From: an uncultured Eubacterium sp.
GTDB taxonomy: Bacteria > Bacillota_A > Clostridia > Lachnospirales > Lachnospiraceae
DNA: 8,559 nt
Direction of reading: 5' to 3'
Assembly: GCA_948560485.1 (NCBI GenBank)
Contig: CAOXUF010000077.1
Location: 1 to 8,559, forward strand
Part shown: positions 1 through 6,818 of the stretch, in pieces
Layout: every line of letters starts with the position of its first letter
How positions within the stretch are numbered: position 1 is the first letter of the stretch
Position numbers and translations under genes: made by a program
The notes under the pieces: model-generated
The model's input: the letters and a program-made list of their open reading frames with translations, nothing else
Told to the model about the DNA's origin: nothing
Databases searched by the model: none

Positions 1-398
1 CGGAAAAAACGGCAAGAGCACATGTGGTGTATAATAAATATGGGAAAAGTTATAGTTATTTAAATTTTAAACCGATTAGTATAATTCTATATAGAGTTGG
101 TGCATTAGGATTAATTTTAACAGGCATAATCTTTATTGTATTGGTAACTCGTATTACATATGCAGAAATAAAAAAACTAAAAACTGACAGTAATAATGAT
201 ATATGTAAACATGAATCTAAAAAAGGTGTTAATGCCATTAGCAAAATTGTGTTTAAAACTAATATAATTAAAAAATATGGAATGATAATATTAATAGCTA
301 TAATATATGCATTCATTCTTTATTCCGTTCCTTTAATTATAGAAGATAGTCTTTTTACAGAAGTTGGAACAGAAGGCGTGAGTTTTGAATTGTTTTAG
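1..398 (+). CDS. C-terminal part of an unrecognised membrane protein (5' truncated by window edge)
   Basis: The reading frame is open from base 3 to the TAA at 396-398, and no stop separates it from the left edge. The GTG codons at 24 and 27 are therefore probably internal, and the gene starts outside the window. About 131 residues are visible. They contain two strongly hydrophobic segments, roughly residues 24-52 and 92-113, separated by a Lys/Asn-rich hydrophilic stretch of about 40 residues, and end in a short acidic tail. This fits the C-terminus of a multi-pass membrane protein with a charged loop between its last two helices. I recognise no family motif, so no function is assigned. The base composition is visibly more AT-rich than valS downstream, with many ATA and AAA codons, which may mean it belongs to an accessory or transferred segment. 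No clear terminator follows it. Confidence 0.55.
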   Translation, partial: EKTARAHVVYNKYGKSYSYLNFKPISIILYRVGALGLILTGIIFIVLVTRITYAEIKKLKTDSNNDICKHESKKGVNAISKIVFKTNIIKKYGMIILIAIIYAFILYSVPLIIEDSLFTEVGTEGVSFELF

Positions 399-454
399 TC
401 TAATATTTTTGAAGGCGGTATTTAGTCTGACATATGCAAGAATATAATCCACGG

Positions 455-483
455 TTGACAAACCTACACAAAATATTTATTAT
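455..483 (+). promoter_or_regulatory. Sigma-A-type promoter of the valS T-box transcript
   Basis: A perfect -35 box TTGACA lies at 455-460. A 17-nt spacer separates it from TATTAT at 478-483, which matches the -10 consensus at five of six positions. Transcription would start near 490, just before the 5' strand of T-box Stem I (508-512). Position and quality both fit a housekeeping promoter for the leader and valS. Confidence 0.85.
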
Positions 484-673
484 ATCTTTATATGCAAAAT
501 GCCGTGAAGAAAAGGAGTAATAAATAACCTTCCATAGAGAGAAAGGGATGGTGGAAGCCTTTCGGAGAAGTGTTTATGAAGGTAGTTTCTGAGCAGTTAT
601 GGTGAGAAAGAACAGTGATGTTCATTAGCTATGACCGGTTCGTCCCCGTTAAAAGATATGATGAGAGATAAAC

Positions 674-702
674 AAAGGTGGTACCGCGATGATTCGCCCT
701 TT
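674..702 (+). promoter_or_regulatory. T-box antiterminator hairpin
   Basis: AAAGG (674-678) pairs with CCTTT (698-702), and GCG (686-688) pairs with CGC (695-697) under an ATGATT loop. This leaves the canonical 7-nt bulge TGGTACC (679-685), which binds the NCCA end of uncharged tRNA. A competing helix is visible: 677-684 can pair with 706-713 over eight positions (two G-U), and this is incompatible with the antiterminator. Confidence 0.88.
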
Positions 703-724
703 GATGTGCTACCAATACATAAGA

Positions 725-752
725 AAAGAGCAGCACAGCTGCTCTTTTTCTT
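725..752 (+). terminator. Intrinsic terminator of the valS T-box leader
   Basis: AAAGAGCAGC (725-734) and GCTGCTCTTT (738-747) form a perfect 10-bp stem with an ACA loop, running into a T-tract at 745-749. The stem can extend by four pairs (721-724 with 749-752) around a single bulged T. It stops transcription before valS when tRNA-Val is charged. The hairpin does not overlap the antiterminator sequence, which is unusual for a T-box. Confidence 0.9.
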
Positions 753-820
753 ACATACGAGGAAATTAATATGTTTTAAATACAGATTTCCCACAAAAAA
801 CAATAGGAGCGAGAAAAAAG

Positions 821-3463
821 ATGAAAGAATTTGAGAAGAATTATAATCCGGCAGAGATTGAAGACAGATTGTATGAAAAATGGCAGGAGAAGAAATACTT
901 CCACGCAGAAGTAGACAGAAGCAAGAAACCATTTACGATTGTGATGCCACCACCAAATATTACAGGACAGCTTCACATGGGACATGCATTAGATAATACA
1001 ATGCAGGATATTTTAATCAGATTTAAGAGAATGCAGGGATATAATGCGTTATGGCAGCCGGGTACAGACCATGCATCGATTGCTACAGAAGTAAAGATTA
1101 TTGATTCCTTAAAAGAGCAGGGAATTAACAAGGAAAATCTTGGACGTGAAGGATTTTTAGAGAAAGCATGGGACTGGAAAGCAGAGTACGGCGGACGTAT
1201 CATTAACCAGTTGAAACGCCTTGGTTCATCAGCAGACTGGGACAGGGAACGTTTTACAATGGATGACGGATGTTCTGATGCGGTACAGGATGTATTTGTA
1301 AAGTTATATAATAAGAAATTAATTTATAAAGGTTCCAGACTTATTAACTGGTGTCCGGTATGTCAGACATCTATCAGTGATGCAGAAGTAGAGCACGTAG
1401 ATATGGCAGGTCATTTCTGGCATATTAATTATCCGGTTGTTGGAGAAGAAGGTCGTTTCCTTGAGATTGCAACAACCCGACCGGAGACAATGCTTGGCGA
1501 TAGTGCTGTAGCAGTAAACGCAGAAGACGACAGATATAAAGACCTGATTGGAAAGATGGTGGAATTACCATTAACAGGTCGTCAGATTCCGGTAATTGCC
1601 GATGAACATGCAGACATGGAAAAGGGAACCGGTGTCGTTAAGATTACGCCCGCACATGACCCGAACGATTATGAAGTTGGAAAACGCCATAATCTGCCGG
1701 AAATCAATATGTTAAATGATGATGGAACAATCAACGAAATCGGTGGAAAATACGCAGGTATGGACCGTTTTGATGCCAGAAAGGCTATTTTGAAAGATTT
1801 AGACGAACTGGGTCTGTTAGTAGAGACAGAAGATTTGGTTCATAGTGTAGGAACACATGACCGTTGTAAATCAACAGTAGAACCGATGATTAAACCACAG
1901 TGGTTTGTAGCAATGGAAGAGTTGGCAAAGCCGGCAATGGAAGCTGTAAAAAATGGTGATTTAAAATTAATTCCGGAGCGTATGAATAAGACATACTTTA
2001 ACTGGCTGGAGAATATCCGTGACTGGTGTATTTCACGTCAGTTATGGTGGGGACACAGAATTCCGGCATATTATTGTCAGGATTGTGGTGAAGTTGTTGT
2101 TTCAAAAGAAGCACCAACAGTTTGTCCAAAGTGTGGAAAGAATCACTTTAAGCAGGACGAAGATACATTAGATACATGGTTCTCATCTGCATTATGGCCA
2201 TTTAGTACACTTGGTTGGCCGGATAATACAGAGGATTATGATTATTTCTATCCGACAGATGTACTTGTTACAGGATATGATATTATCTTCTTCTGGGTTA
2301 TCAGAATGGTATTTTCAGGATTGGAGCATACAGACAAGCTTCCGTTCCATACGGTAGTATTCCATGGATTAGTTCGTGATGATCAGGGACGTAAGATGTC
2401 CAAGTCTCTTGGAAATGGTATTGATCCATTGGAAGTAATTGATAAATATGGTGCAGATGCTCTTCGATTTACATTGATTACAGGAAATGCACCGGGTAAT
2501 GATATGAGATTCTACTGGGAGAGAGTCGAGGCATCACGTAACTTTGCAAATAAGGTTTGGAATGCTTCCAGATTTATTCAGATGAATCTTCCGGAAGAAA
2601 ATATCAACTTAAATAATAAGCCGGAAAACTTAACAGATGCAGATAAATGGATTCTGTCAAAAGTCAACACATTAGCAAAAGATGTGACAGAAAATCTTGA
2701 TAAATACGAATTAGGTATTGCAGCCGACAAAATTTACAACTTTATTTGGGAAGAATTTTGTGATTGGTATATTGAAATGGTTAAGCCAAGATTGTACAAT
2801 GATAGTGATGACACAAAAGGGGCAGCACTTTGGACATTGAAGAAAGTATTAATTGATTCATTGAAACTTCTTCATCCATATATGCCATTTGTCACAGAAG
2901 AGATTTTCTGTACATTACAGGATGAGGAAGAGTCAATCATGATTTCTAACTGGCCTGAATACACAGAAGAATACAATTTTGCAAAAGAAGAGGCAGCAGT
3001 AGAGACAATTAAAGAGGCAGTCCGTTCTATCAGAAATATCCGTTCAGAGATGAATGTAGCACCGAGCAAGAAAGCAAAGGTATTTGTTGTATCAGAGGAT
3101 GCAGATATCCGTGATATATTTGAAAACGGAAGAGTATTCTTTGCAACACTTGGTTATGCCAGTGAGGTTGTTATTCAGTCAGATAAGTCAGATATCGAAG
3201 ACGATGCAGTATCAGTAGTGATTCCAAAGGCTACCATCTATATGCCTTTTGCTGAGCTTGTAGATATTGCAAAAGAGAAGGAACGTCTGGAAAAAGAAGT
3301 ACAGAAGTTAGAAAAAGAACTTGCCCGTGTAAACGGTATGCTTTCTAATCAGAACTTTGTAAGTAAAGCTCCGGAGAAGAAAATCAATGAGGAGAAAGAG
3401 AAGAAAGCGAAGTATGAGCAGATGATGGAACAGGTAAAAGAGCAGCTGGCAAGATTGAAATAG
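821..3463 (+). CDS. valS: Valine--tRNA ligase (ValRS)
   Basis: This cytoplasmic class I aminoacyl-tRNA synthetase attaches valine to tRNA-Val using ATP and edits mischarged threonine. The protein is 880 residues, the same length as the Bacillus enzyme. The HIGH motif appears as HMGH at 52-55, inside [14 protein letters not shown]. The CP1 editing domain shows TTRPET at 218-223 and the [17 protein letters not shown] region. A zinc-type cluster C419-x2-C422-x12-C435-x2-C438 follows the [14 protein letters not shown] signature. The KMSKS loop is at 525-529. A tRNA anticodon-binding domain follows, and the last ~70 residues are the Lys/Glu-rich coiled-coil arm typical of bacterial ValRS. The ATG at 821 is preceded by AGGAG (805-809). 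Expression is governed by the tRNA-Val T-box upstream. No terminator separates it from the next small gene. Confidence 0.98.
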   Translation: MKEFEKNYNPAEIEDRLYEKWQEKKYFHAEVDRSKKPFTIVMPPPNITGQLHMGHALDNTMQDILIRFKRMQGYNALWQPGTDHASIATEVKIIDSLKEQGINKENLGREGFLEKAWDWKAEYGGRIINQLKRLGSSADWDRERFTMDDGCSDAVQDVFVKLYNKKLIYKGSRLINWCPVCQTSISDAEVEHVDMAGHFWHINYPVVGEEGRFLEIATTRPETMLGDSAVAVNAEDDRYKDLIGKMVELPLTGRQIPVIADEHADMEKGTGVVKITPAHDPNDYEVGKRHNLPEINMLNDDGTINEIGGKYAGMDRFDARKAILKDLDELGLLVETEDLVHSVGTHDRCKSTVEPMIKPQWFVAMEELAKPAMEAVKNGDLKLIPERMNKTYFNWLENIRDWCISRQLWWGHRIPAYYCQDCGEVVVSKEAPTVCPKCGKNHFKQDEDTLDTWFSSALWPFSTLGWPDNTEDYDYFYPTDVLVTGYDIIFFWVIRMVFSGLEHTDKLPFHTVVFHGLVRDDQGRKMSKSLGNGIDPLEVIDKYGADALRFTLITGNAPGNDMRFYWERVEASRNFANKVWNASRFIQMNLPEENINLNNKPENLTDADKWILSKVNTLAKDVTENLDKYELGIAADKIYNFIWEEFCDWYIEMVKPRLYNDSDDTKGAALWTLKKVLIDSLKLLHPYMPFVTEEIFCTLQDEEESIMISNWPEYTEEYNFAKEEAAVETIKEAVRSIRNIRSEMNVAPSKKAKVFVVSEDADIRDIFENGRVFFATLGYASEVVIQSDKSDIEDDAVSVVIPKATIYMPFAELVDIAKEKERLEKEVQKLEKELARVNGMLSNQNFVSKAPEKKINEEKEKKAKYEQMMEQVKEQLARLK

Positions 3464-3514
3464 ACAATCAGTGCCAGTGATATGTAGTGAAACACAGCAA
3501 AGTGAGGTACGAAT

Positions 3515-3658
3515 ATGATTAATTTTGAAGAAGAAATCAAAAAGTTTCATCCCAGCCTTGAAATTGAGGAAGCAGAGGATGCGATATACAACAACAATAT
3601 TTCTGACATTACAGATGTAATGATTCAGATGATTAACGAACTAAAGGTAGAAGAATAA
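3515..3658 (+). CDS. Small acidic protein of unknown function, 47 aa
   Basis: This short gene lies 51 nt after valS and 22 nt before the TPR gene. It starts at ATG 3515 with a good ribosome site, TGAGGT at 3503-3508, six bases upstream, and ends at TAA 3656-3658. The 47-residue product is soluble and strongly acidic, with runs such as EEEIKKF near the N-terminus and EIEEAEDAI in the middle, and a likely helical C-terminal half (DITDVMIQMINEL). There is no signal peptide, membrane segment or cysteine. I do not assign it to a family. Its spacing suggests co-transcription with valS under the T-box. Its function is unknown. Support for being a real gene comes from the RBS, its fit in the gap, and a reading frame with normal composition. 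Confidence 0.7.
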   Translation: MINFEEEIKKFHPSLEIEEAEDAIYNNNISDITDVMIQMINELKVEE

Positions 3659-3680
3659 TAGGCGAAGGATGGAAAGATAA

Positions 3681-5108
3681 ATGATTTGCTATAATTGTGG
3701 AAGCGTTCTTACGAACAGTGACTATTGCAGTCAGTGTGGTATGGACGTAAGCGTATACAAGAGAATCGTGAGATTGTCCAATACTTACTATAATGCAGGT
3801 CTTACCAAAGCAAGGAACCGTGACTTGGCAGGGGCGGCAGATACTCTTAGGCGATGTGTAAAGCTGAATAAGAGAAATATTGATGCCAGAAATCTGCTGG
3901 GTCTTGTATACTTTGAGATGGGAGAGACAGTACAGGCATTTTCAGAGTGGGTAATGAGTACGAATATTCAGCCGGACAATAACCCGGCTGATAAGTATCT
4001 GGTGGCAATCCAGCAGGAAAAAGGTAAGGTTGATGAATTAAACCATACAATTAAGAAGTTTAATGTAGCACTCGACTATGCCAGAAGCGGTACGGATGAT
4101 ATGGCGATAATTCAATTAAAGAAGGTTCTCAATCAGAATCCGAATTTTATTAAGGCATATCAGTTACTGACTCTTTTATATACAAAGAATGGTCAGTATG
4201 AGAGAGCAAAACGTACGATAAAGAAATGTATGAAGATAGATAAGTGCAATCCGCTTAGTATCAGATATCTGCGTGAGATAAATAATTATCTGGAGGAAGA
4301 AAAGAAAAATAATCCGGATAGGAGAATGGAGCGCAGAAGAAGCCTCAGGGGAAGAATGGTAGACAGACCATATTTAAGTGGTAATGATGTCATCATTCCG
4401 AAAACAGACTTTAAAGATGCATTGACAGGAGCACAGAGTATTCTTCACATTATCATCGGTATTCTGCTGGGAGCAGCACTTGTTTACTTTATAGTAACAC
4501 CTGCGAGGATTTCAAGTGTTACAGACAGAGTAAATGATACAAAAGTTGAGTATAATCAGAAGATTGCGATTAAGAATTCTACCATATCTGAGCTTCAGAA
4601 TCAGGTAGATACAGTTAAGGCTGACAGAGACAAGTTAAAAACAAGTTTGTCACAGTATACGGATACAGGAAATACATTAAGCACGAATTACAGTAATCTT
4701 TTGGAAGCGGTGCAGCATTATTTAGATAAAGATTATGATAAGAGTGCAAAATCTTTAGAAAAGGTTGATGGCAAGATGAAAATGGACTCTGCTCCATTTA
4801 CAAAAGTATATGAGGCGTTAAGTAAACAGCTTTCATCACAAGTTGAAAAGGGAGCTTTTGAAGCTGGAATGACTGCTTATGGAAACGGTGATTATAAAGA
4901 AGCCATAAAACAATTTGAGAAATGTCTGGAAACAAATAAAGACAATGATGAAGCAATGTATTATCTGGGATATGCTTATACAAGAGACGGCAACGAGCAG
5001 AAAGGTCAGGAATACTTTAAGAAGATTGTAGATGATTATCCGGACTCTGATTTTTATACAAGAGCAAAGAACCAGCTGCCGGAAGACAGTCAGGAACCAG
5101 AGGAATAA
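3681..5108 (+). CDS. Zinc-ribbon and TPR-repeat single-pass membrane protein
   Basis: The 475-residue protein begins with a small zinc ribbon: C3-x2-C6 and C16-x2-C19. Helical repeats of TPR type follow, at about residues 27-105 and 125-200, with the typical A/G-A-x-x-x-L-K pattern. A very basic stretch (about 208-230, rich in RRR/RGR) precedes one membrane helix at about 253-275. By the positive-inside rule the zinc ribbon and first TPRs are cytoplasmic and the C-terminal half is outside. After the helix come a coiled coil (about 283-330) and a second TPR block (about 335-465, including GNGDYKEAIKQFEKCLE), ending in an acidic tail. This architecture suggests a scaffold linking cytoplasmic and extracytoplasmic partners, possibly in the cell envelope; no enzymatic motif is seen. 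It ends 22 nt before the terminator at 5130. The exact role is unknown. Confidence 0.85.
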   Translation: MICYNCGSVLTNSDYCSQCGMDVSVYKRIVRLSNTYYNAGLTKARNRDLAGAADTLRRCVKLNKRNIDARNLLGLVYFEMGETVQAFSEWVMSTNIQPDNNPADKYLVAIQQEKGKVDELNHTIKKFNVALDYARSGTDDMAIIQLKKVLNQNPNFIKAYQLLTLLYTKNGQYERAKRTIKKCMKIDKCNPLSIRYLREINNYLEEEKKNNPDRRMERRRSLRGRMVDRPYLSGNDVIIPKTDFKDALTGAQSILHIIIGILLGAALVYFIVTPARISSVTDRVNDTKVEYNQKIAIKNSTISELQNQVDTVKADRDKLKTSLSQYTDTGNTLSTNYSNLLEAVQHYLDKDYDKSAKSLEKVDGKMKMDSAPFTKVYEALSKQLSSQVEKGAFEAGMTAYGNGDYKEAIKQFEKCLETNKDNDEAMYYLGYAYTRDGNEQKGQEYFKKIVDDYPDSDFYTRAKNQLPEDSQEPEE

Positions 5109-5129
5109 TATAGTGGTTATAAATATACG

Positions 5130-5159
5130 AAAGAGAAGGACAGGTAAGTCCTTCTCTTT
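5130..5159 (+). terminator. Intrinsic terminator after the valS-TPR gene group
   Basis: AAAGAGAAGGAC (5130-5141) and GTCCTTCTCTTT (5148-5159) form a perfect 12-bp stem with a 6-nt loop (AGGTAA). The T-tract is short and interrupted (TTTACTATTAT), so termination may be incomplete. It marks the boundary between the housekeeping genes and the spoIIA sporulation operon. Confidence 0.8.
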
Positions 5160-5168
5160 ACTATTATA

Positions 5169-5175
5169 TGACGAA
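5169..5175 (+). promoter_or_regulatory. Candidate Spo0A box upstream of spoIIAA
   Basis: TGACGAA matches the 0A-box form TGNCGAA, recognised by phosphorylated Spo0A. spoIIA operons are known Spo0A targets. The site lies only 24 nt before the spoIIAA start, and no convincing sigma-H or sigma-A promoter could be placed next to it in the short intergenic space, so a chance 7-mer cannot be excluded. Confidence 0.3.
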
Positions 5176-5186
5176 AAATGGAATTT

Positions 5187-5194
5187 AAGGGGGA
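5187..5194 (+). promoter_or_regulatory. Ribosome binding site that sets the spoIIAA start
   Basis: AAGGGGGA lies four bases before ATG 5199 and favours that codon over the in-frame ATG at 5178, which lies upstream of this site. Confidence 0.8.
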
Positions 5195-5198
5195 TTAT

Positions 5199-5528
5199 AT
5201 GGAAGTTTTATATGAAGTAAGAGGAGAGAATTTGTTTATCTATTTACCGGAAGAACTAGATCATCATAATTCGAAGGTGATTACAGAACAGTCTGACTGG
5301 TATATCGTTTCTAATCAGATTCGTAATATTGTTTTTAATTTTAAAAATACAAATTTTATGGATAGTTCGGGAATTGGCGTAATTATGGGCAGGTATAAGT
5401 TAATAAAGACCAGAGGCGGGAATATTACAGTTACAAACATAAACAACGCTATTGATAGAATTCTTACCATTTCAGGCTTGTATAAAATTGTTAACAAAAC
5501 AGAAATGATAAATCTGGCTGAATTTTAG
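5199..5528 (+). CDS. spoIIAA: Anti-sigma F factor antagonist SpoIIAA
   Basis: This STAS-domain protein binds the anti-sigma kinase SpoIIAB and frees sigma-F in the forespore; SpoIIAB phosphorylates it and the phosphatase SpoIIE reactivates it. The product is 109 residues from ATG 5199. Family landmarks are ELDHHNS near residue 19 and the phosphorylation loop FMDSSGIGVIMGRYK. In that loop, Ser57 corresponds to the phosphorylated Ser58 of Bacillus subtilis. The motif AIDRILTISGLYKIV is the conserved C-terminal STAS helix and strand. The ATG at 5178 would add seven residues but lies upstream of the strong AAGGGGGA site, so 5199 is preferred. The gene opens the spoIIAA-spoIIAB-sigF operon; its stop codon lies inside the spoIIAB ribosome site (AGGAGG at 5527-5532). 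Confidence 0.95.
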   Translation: MEVLYEVRGENLFIYLPEELDHHNSKVITEQSDWYIVSNQIRNIVFNFKNTNFMDSSGIGVIMGRYKLIKTRGGNITVTNINNAIDRILTISGLYKIVNKTEMINLAEF

Positions 5529-5537
5529 GAGGAATTT

Positions 5538-6030
5538 ATGGAAAATAATATGAGTATCGTATTTGATGCAAAATCTCAGAATGAGGGATTGGCAAGAATG
5601 GTGGTAGCAGCTTTTTTAACAGAGCTGGATCCGACTGTTGAAGAAATGAATGATATCAAAACAGCAAGATCGGAAGAGCGTCGTGTAGGGAAAGAGTGTC
5701 AAAACAGCAGTGTCAGAGGCAGTGACGAATTCTATTATACATGGATATGGAGAACAGCAGGGACAAGTCTTTATGAAATGTAATCTTAAGAAAGAGAATG
5801 ACGACAGCTTGTTAAAGATTGAAATTAAAGATCAGGGTGTGGGAATTGATGATATTGAAAAGGCGAAGGAACCTCTGTATACGACCAAACCGGAATTAGA
5901 GCGTTCGGGAATGGGATTTATGTTTATGGAAATGTTCATGGACAATATACATATTGAATCTGAAAAAAATGTAGGGACCACGGTGTTTATGACGAAAAAA
6001 ATTAGAGATAATAAGAATAGATTGAGGTAG
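5538..6030 (+). pseudogene. spoIIAB: Anti-sigma F factor / serine kinase SpoIIAB, interrupted by adapter artefact; probably intact in the organism
   Basis: SpoIIAB is a GHKL-fold kinase that holds sigma-F inactive and phosphorylates SpoIIAA. The start at 5538 has a near-perfect AGGAGG site five bases upstream. Residues 1-43 (to base 5666) match the family N-terminus, ending EEMNDIKTA. The frame then runs into foreign sequence and stops at 5783. The true frame resumes at base 5710 with VSEAVTNSIIHGYG. Removing 43 nt (33-nt sequencing adapter plus a 10-nt duplication) joins them exactly into a 149-residue protein, against about 146 in Bacillus subtilis. In the repaired numbering the N-box has Glu46 and Asn50, the G1 box DQGVGI is at 84-89, TTKP is at 101-104, and ERSGMGF is at 107-113. 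All ATP-site motifs are present. The stop is 1 nt from the sigF start. The break is very likely not biological. Confidence 0.93.
5656..5709. other. Illumina TruSeq adapter (5667-5699) plus flanking 10-nt duplication inside spoIIAB
   Basis: Bases 5667-5699 are the complete 33-nt TruSeq adapter reverse complement, beginning AGATCGGAAGAGCGTCGTGT and ending AGGGAAAGAGTGT. In frame it encodes the well-known contaminant peptide RSEERRVGKEC. The bases before it (CAAAACAGCA, 5657-5666) are repeated after it (5700-5709). The net insertion is 43 nt, which shifts the spoIIAB frame. This is a library or assembly artefact, not a mobile element. Confidence 0.98.
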
Positions 6031-6031
6031 T

Positions 6032-6751
6032 ATGGATACATTAACCCTAATAAAACAGGCTCACCAAGGGGATAAAACTGCCAGGGATAAAGTACTTACA
6101 GATAATACTGCACTGATATGGAGTATCGTTCGAAGATTTTTAAATCGTGGATATGAGGGAGAGGATTTGTTTCAGATTGGGTGTATAGGGATGCTGAAGG
6201 CAATAGACCGATTTGATTTGGAATATAATGTGGCGTTTTCCACATATGCAGTACCTTTGATTACAGGGGAAATAAGAAGGTTTTTAAGAGATGATGGTAT
6301 TATTAAGATTAGCAGGTCTATCAAAGAAAATCAAAATAAAATTATTGCTGAGACGGAGAAATACAGGGAAACATATCATTTAGAGCCGACCATTGAACAG
6401 TTGGCCGAGATATGCTCTTTATCAAAAGAAGATGTAGTTACAGCAATAGAGTCTTTGAGAAGTGTTGAATCTATATATAAGGAAGTAGATAGTTCCAGCG
6501 ATGGAAATGGTGTCAGCATATTAGATAAACTGGTAGATAAAACGAACAATGAGAATCTGGTTATTGACAGAGTGTTGATTAAGCAGTTATTAGATACGCT
6601 GGAAGAAAAAGAAAGAAATATTATTATTTTGAGATACTATAAAAATAAAACACAGTCTGATATAGCTAAAGAGATAGGAATTACACAGGTACAGGTATCC
6701 AGATTGGAGAAAAAAATACTAAACAAGTTAAAAAATCAAATTAATTTTTAA
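6032..6751 (+). CDS. sigF: RNA polymerase sporulation sigma factor SigF (SpoIIAC)
   Basis: Sigma-F is the first forespore-specific sigma factor and is activated after asymmetric division when SpoIIAA displaces SpoIIAB. The 239-residue protein has region 2 at about 23-88, including YEGEDLFQIGCIGMLKAIDR, the conserved FSTYAVPLITGEIRRFLRD block and a following KISRS segment (93-97). Region 3 spans about 93-160. Region 4 spans about 183-235, with ERNIIILRYYKNKTQSDIA and the DNA-binding helix-turn-helix around 207-228 (IGITQVQVSRLEKK). There is no N-terminal pro-sequence, as expected for sigma-F rather than sigma-E. The start lies 1 nt after the spoIIAB stop, with TGAGGT just upstream, so translation is coupled. 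Gene order and sequence together make sigma-F clearly preferable to sigma-G or sigma-B. Confidence 0.96.
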   Translation: MDTLTLIKQAHQGDKTARDKVLTDNTALIWSIVRRFLNRGYEGEDLFQIGCIGMLKAIDRFDLEYNVAFSTYAVPLITGEIRRFLRDDGIIKISRSIKENQNKIIAETEKYRETYHLEPTIEQLAEICSLSKEDVVTAIESLRSVESIYKEVDSSSDGNGVSILDKLVDKTNNENLVIDRVLIKQLLDTLEEKERNIIILRYYKNKTQSDIAKEIGITQVQVSRLEKKILNKLKNQINF

Positions 6752-6757
6752 AAATTG

Positions 6758-6786
6758 GAATATTGGAGAAGTTCTTGGAGATACTG
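6758..6786 (+). promoter_or_regulatory. Candidate forespore (sigma-F/sigma-G-like) promoter for the spoVA operon
   Basis: GAATA (6758-6762) matches the forespore -35 pattern. After 17 nt, GATACTG (6780-6786) matches five of seven bases of a CATACTA-type -10. The extended -10 GGAGATACTG (6777-6786) also fits nine of ten positions of the sigma-F form GGNRANAMTW. The site begins 7 nt after the sigF stop, and transcription would start near 6793, ahead of the RBS at 6808. In Bacillus subtilis spoVA is forespore-transcribed by sigma-G from just this place. Consensus strings are from memory. Confidence 0.5.
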
Positions 6787-6818
6787 ACAATGTTATGAAT
6801 AGAAAAAAGAGGTGCAAT

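Larger units (their letters stand above)
490..752 (+). promoter_or_regulatory. T-box riboswitch leader, tRNA-Val specific (specifier GTA)
   Basis: This untranslated leader senses uncharged tRNA-Val and controls read-through into valS. Stem I can be folded by eye. The basal helix is 508-512 with 586-590. The specifier loop has AGTA (516-519) on its 5' side and GAAGGTAG (578-585) on its 3' side. The upper helix is 520-526 with 571-577. The distal part has AGAGAGA (536-542) and GAAAG/CTTTC (541-545/559-563). The codon GTA at 582-584 lies in the usual specifier position, six bases before GAGC, and reads valine, matching the gene downstream. The T-box AAAGGTGGTACCGCG is at 674-688; its UGGN (679-682) ends in U, which pairs with discriminator A73 of tRNA-Val. 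An antiterminator (674-702) and an intrinsic terminator (725-752) follow. The 5' boundary is inferred from the promoter. Confidence 0.95.

Noticed and set aside
24..29. GTG-GTG as the true start of the first membrane protein
   Set aside because: The frame is open to the window edge and no ribosome site precedes these codons, so the gene most likely begins upstream.
631..834. 67-aa reading frame on the + strand upstream of valS
   Set aside because: It lies wholly across the T-box structure and terminator and runs into the valS start region; it has no RBS and no family features.
3464..3514. Terminator between valS and the small acidic gene
   Set aside because: ATCAGTGCCAGTGAT looks partly symmetrical but does not form a proper inverted repeat, and there is no T-tract.
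5178..5184. ATGGAAT as a sigma-H -10 element for spoIIA
   Set aside because: It would place the transcription start inside the spoIIAA ribosome site, and no AGGA-type -35 lies at the right distance.
5032..5220. 62-aa frame spanning the TPR gene end and the spoIIAA start
   Set aside because: It overlaps two well-supported genes and crosses the terminator hairpin; there is no independent evidence for it.
5667..5783. A mobile insertion or a novel SpoIIAB variant with a different C-terminus (81-aa product)
   Set aside because: The inserted bases are an exact sequencing adapter and the short direct repeat is a duplicated read end, not a transposition target site. The real SpoIIAB C-terminus continues at 5710.
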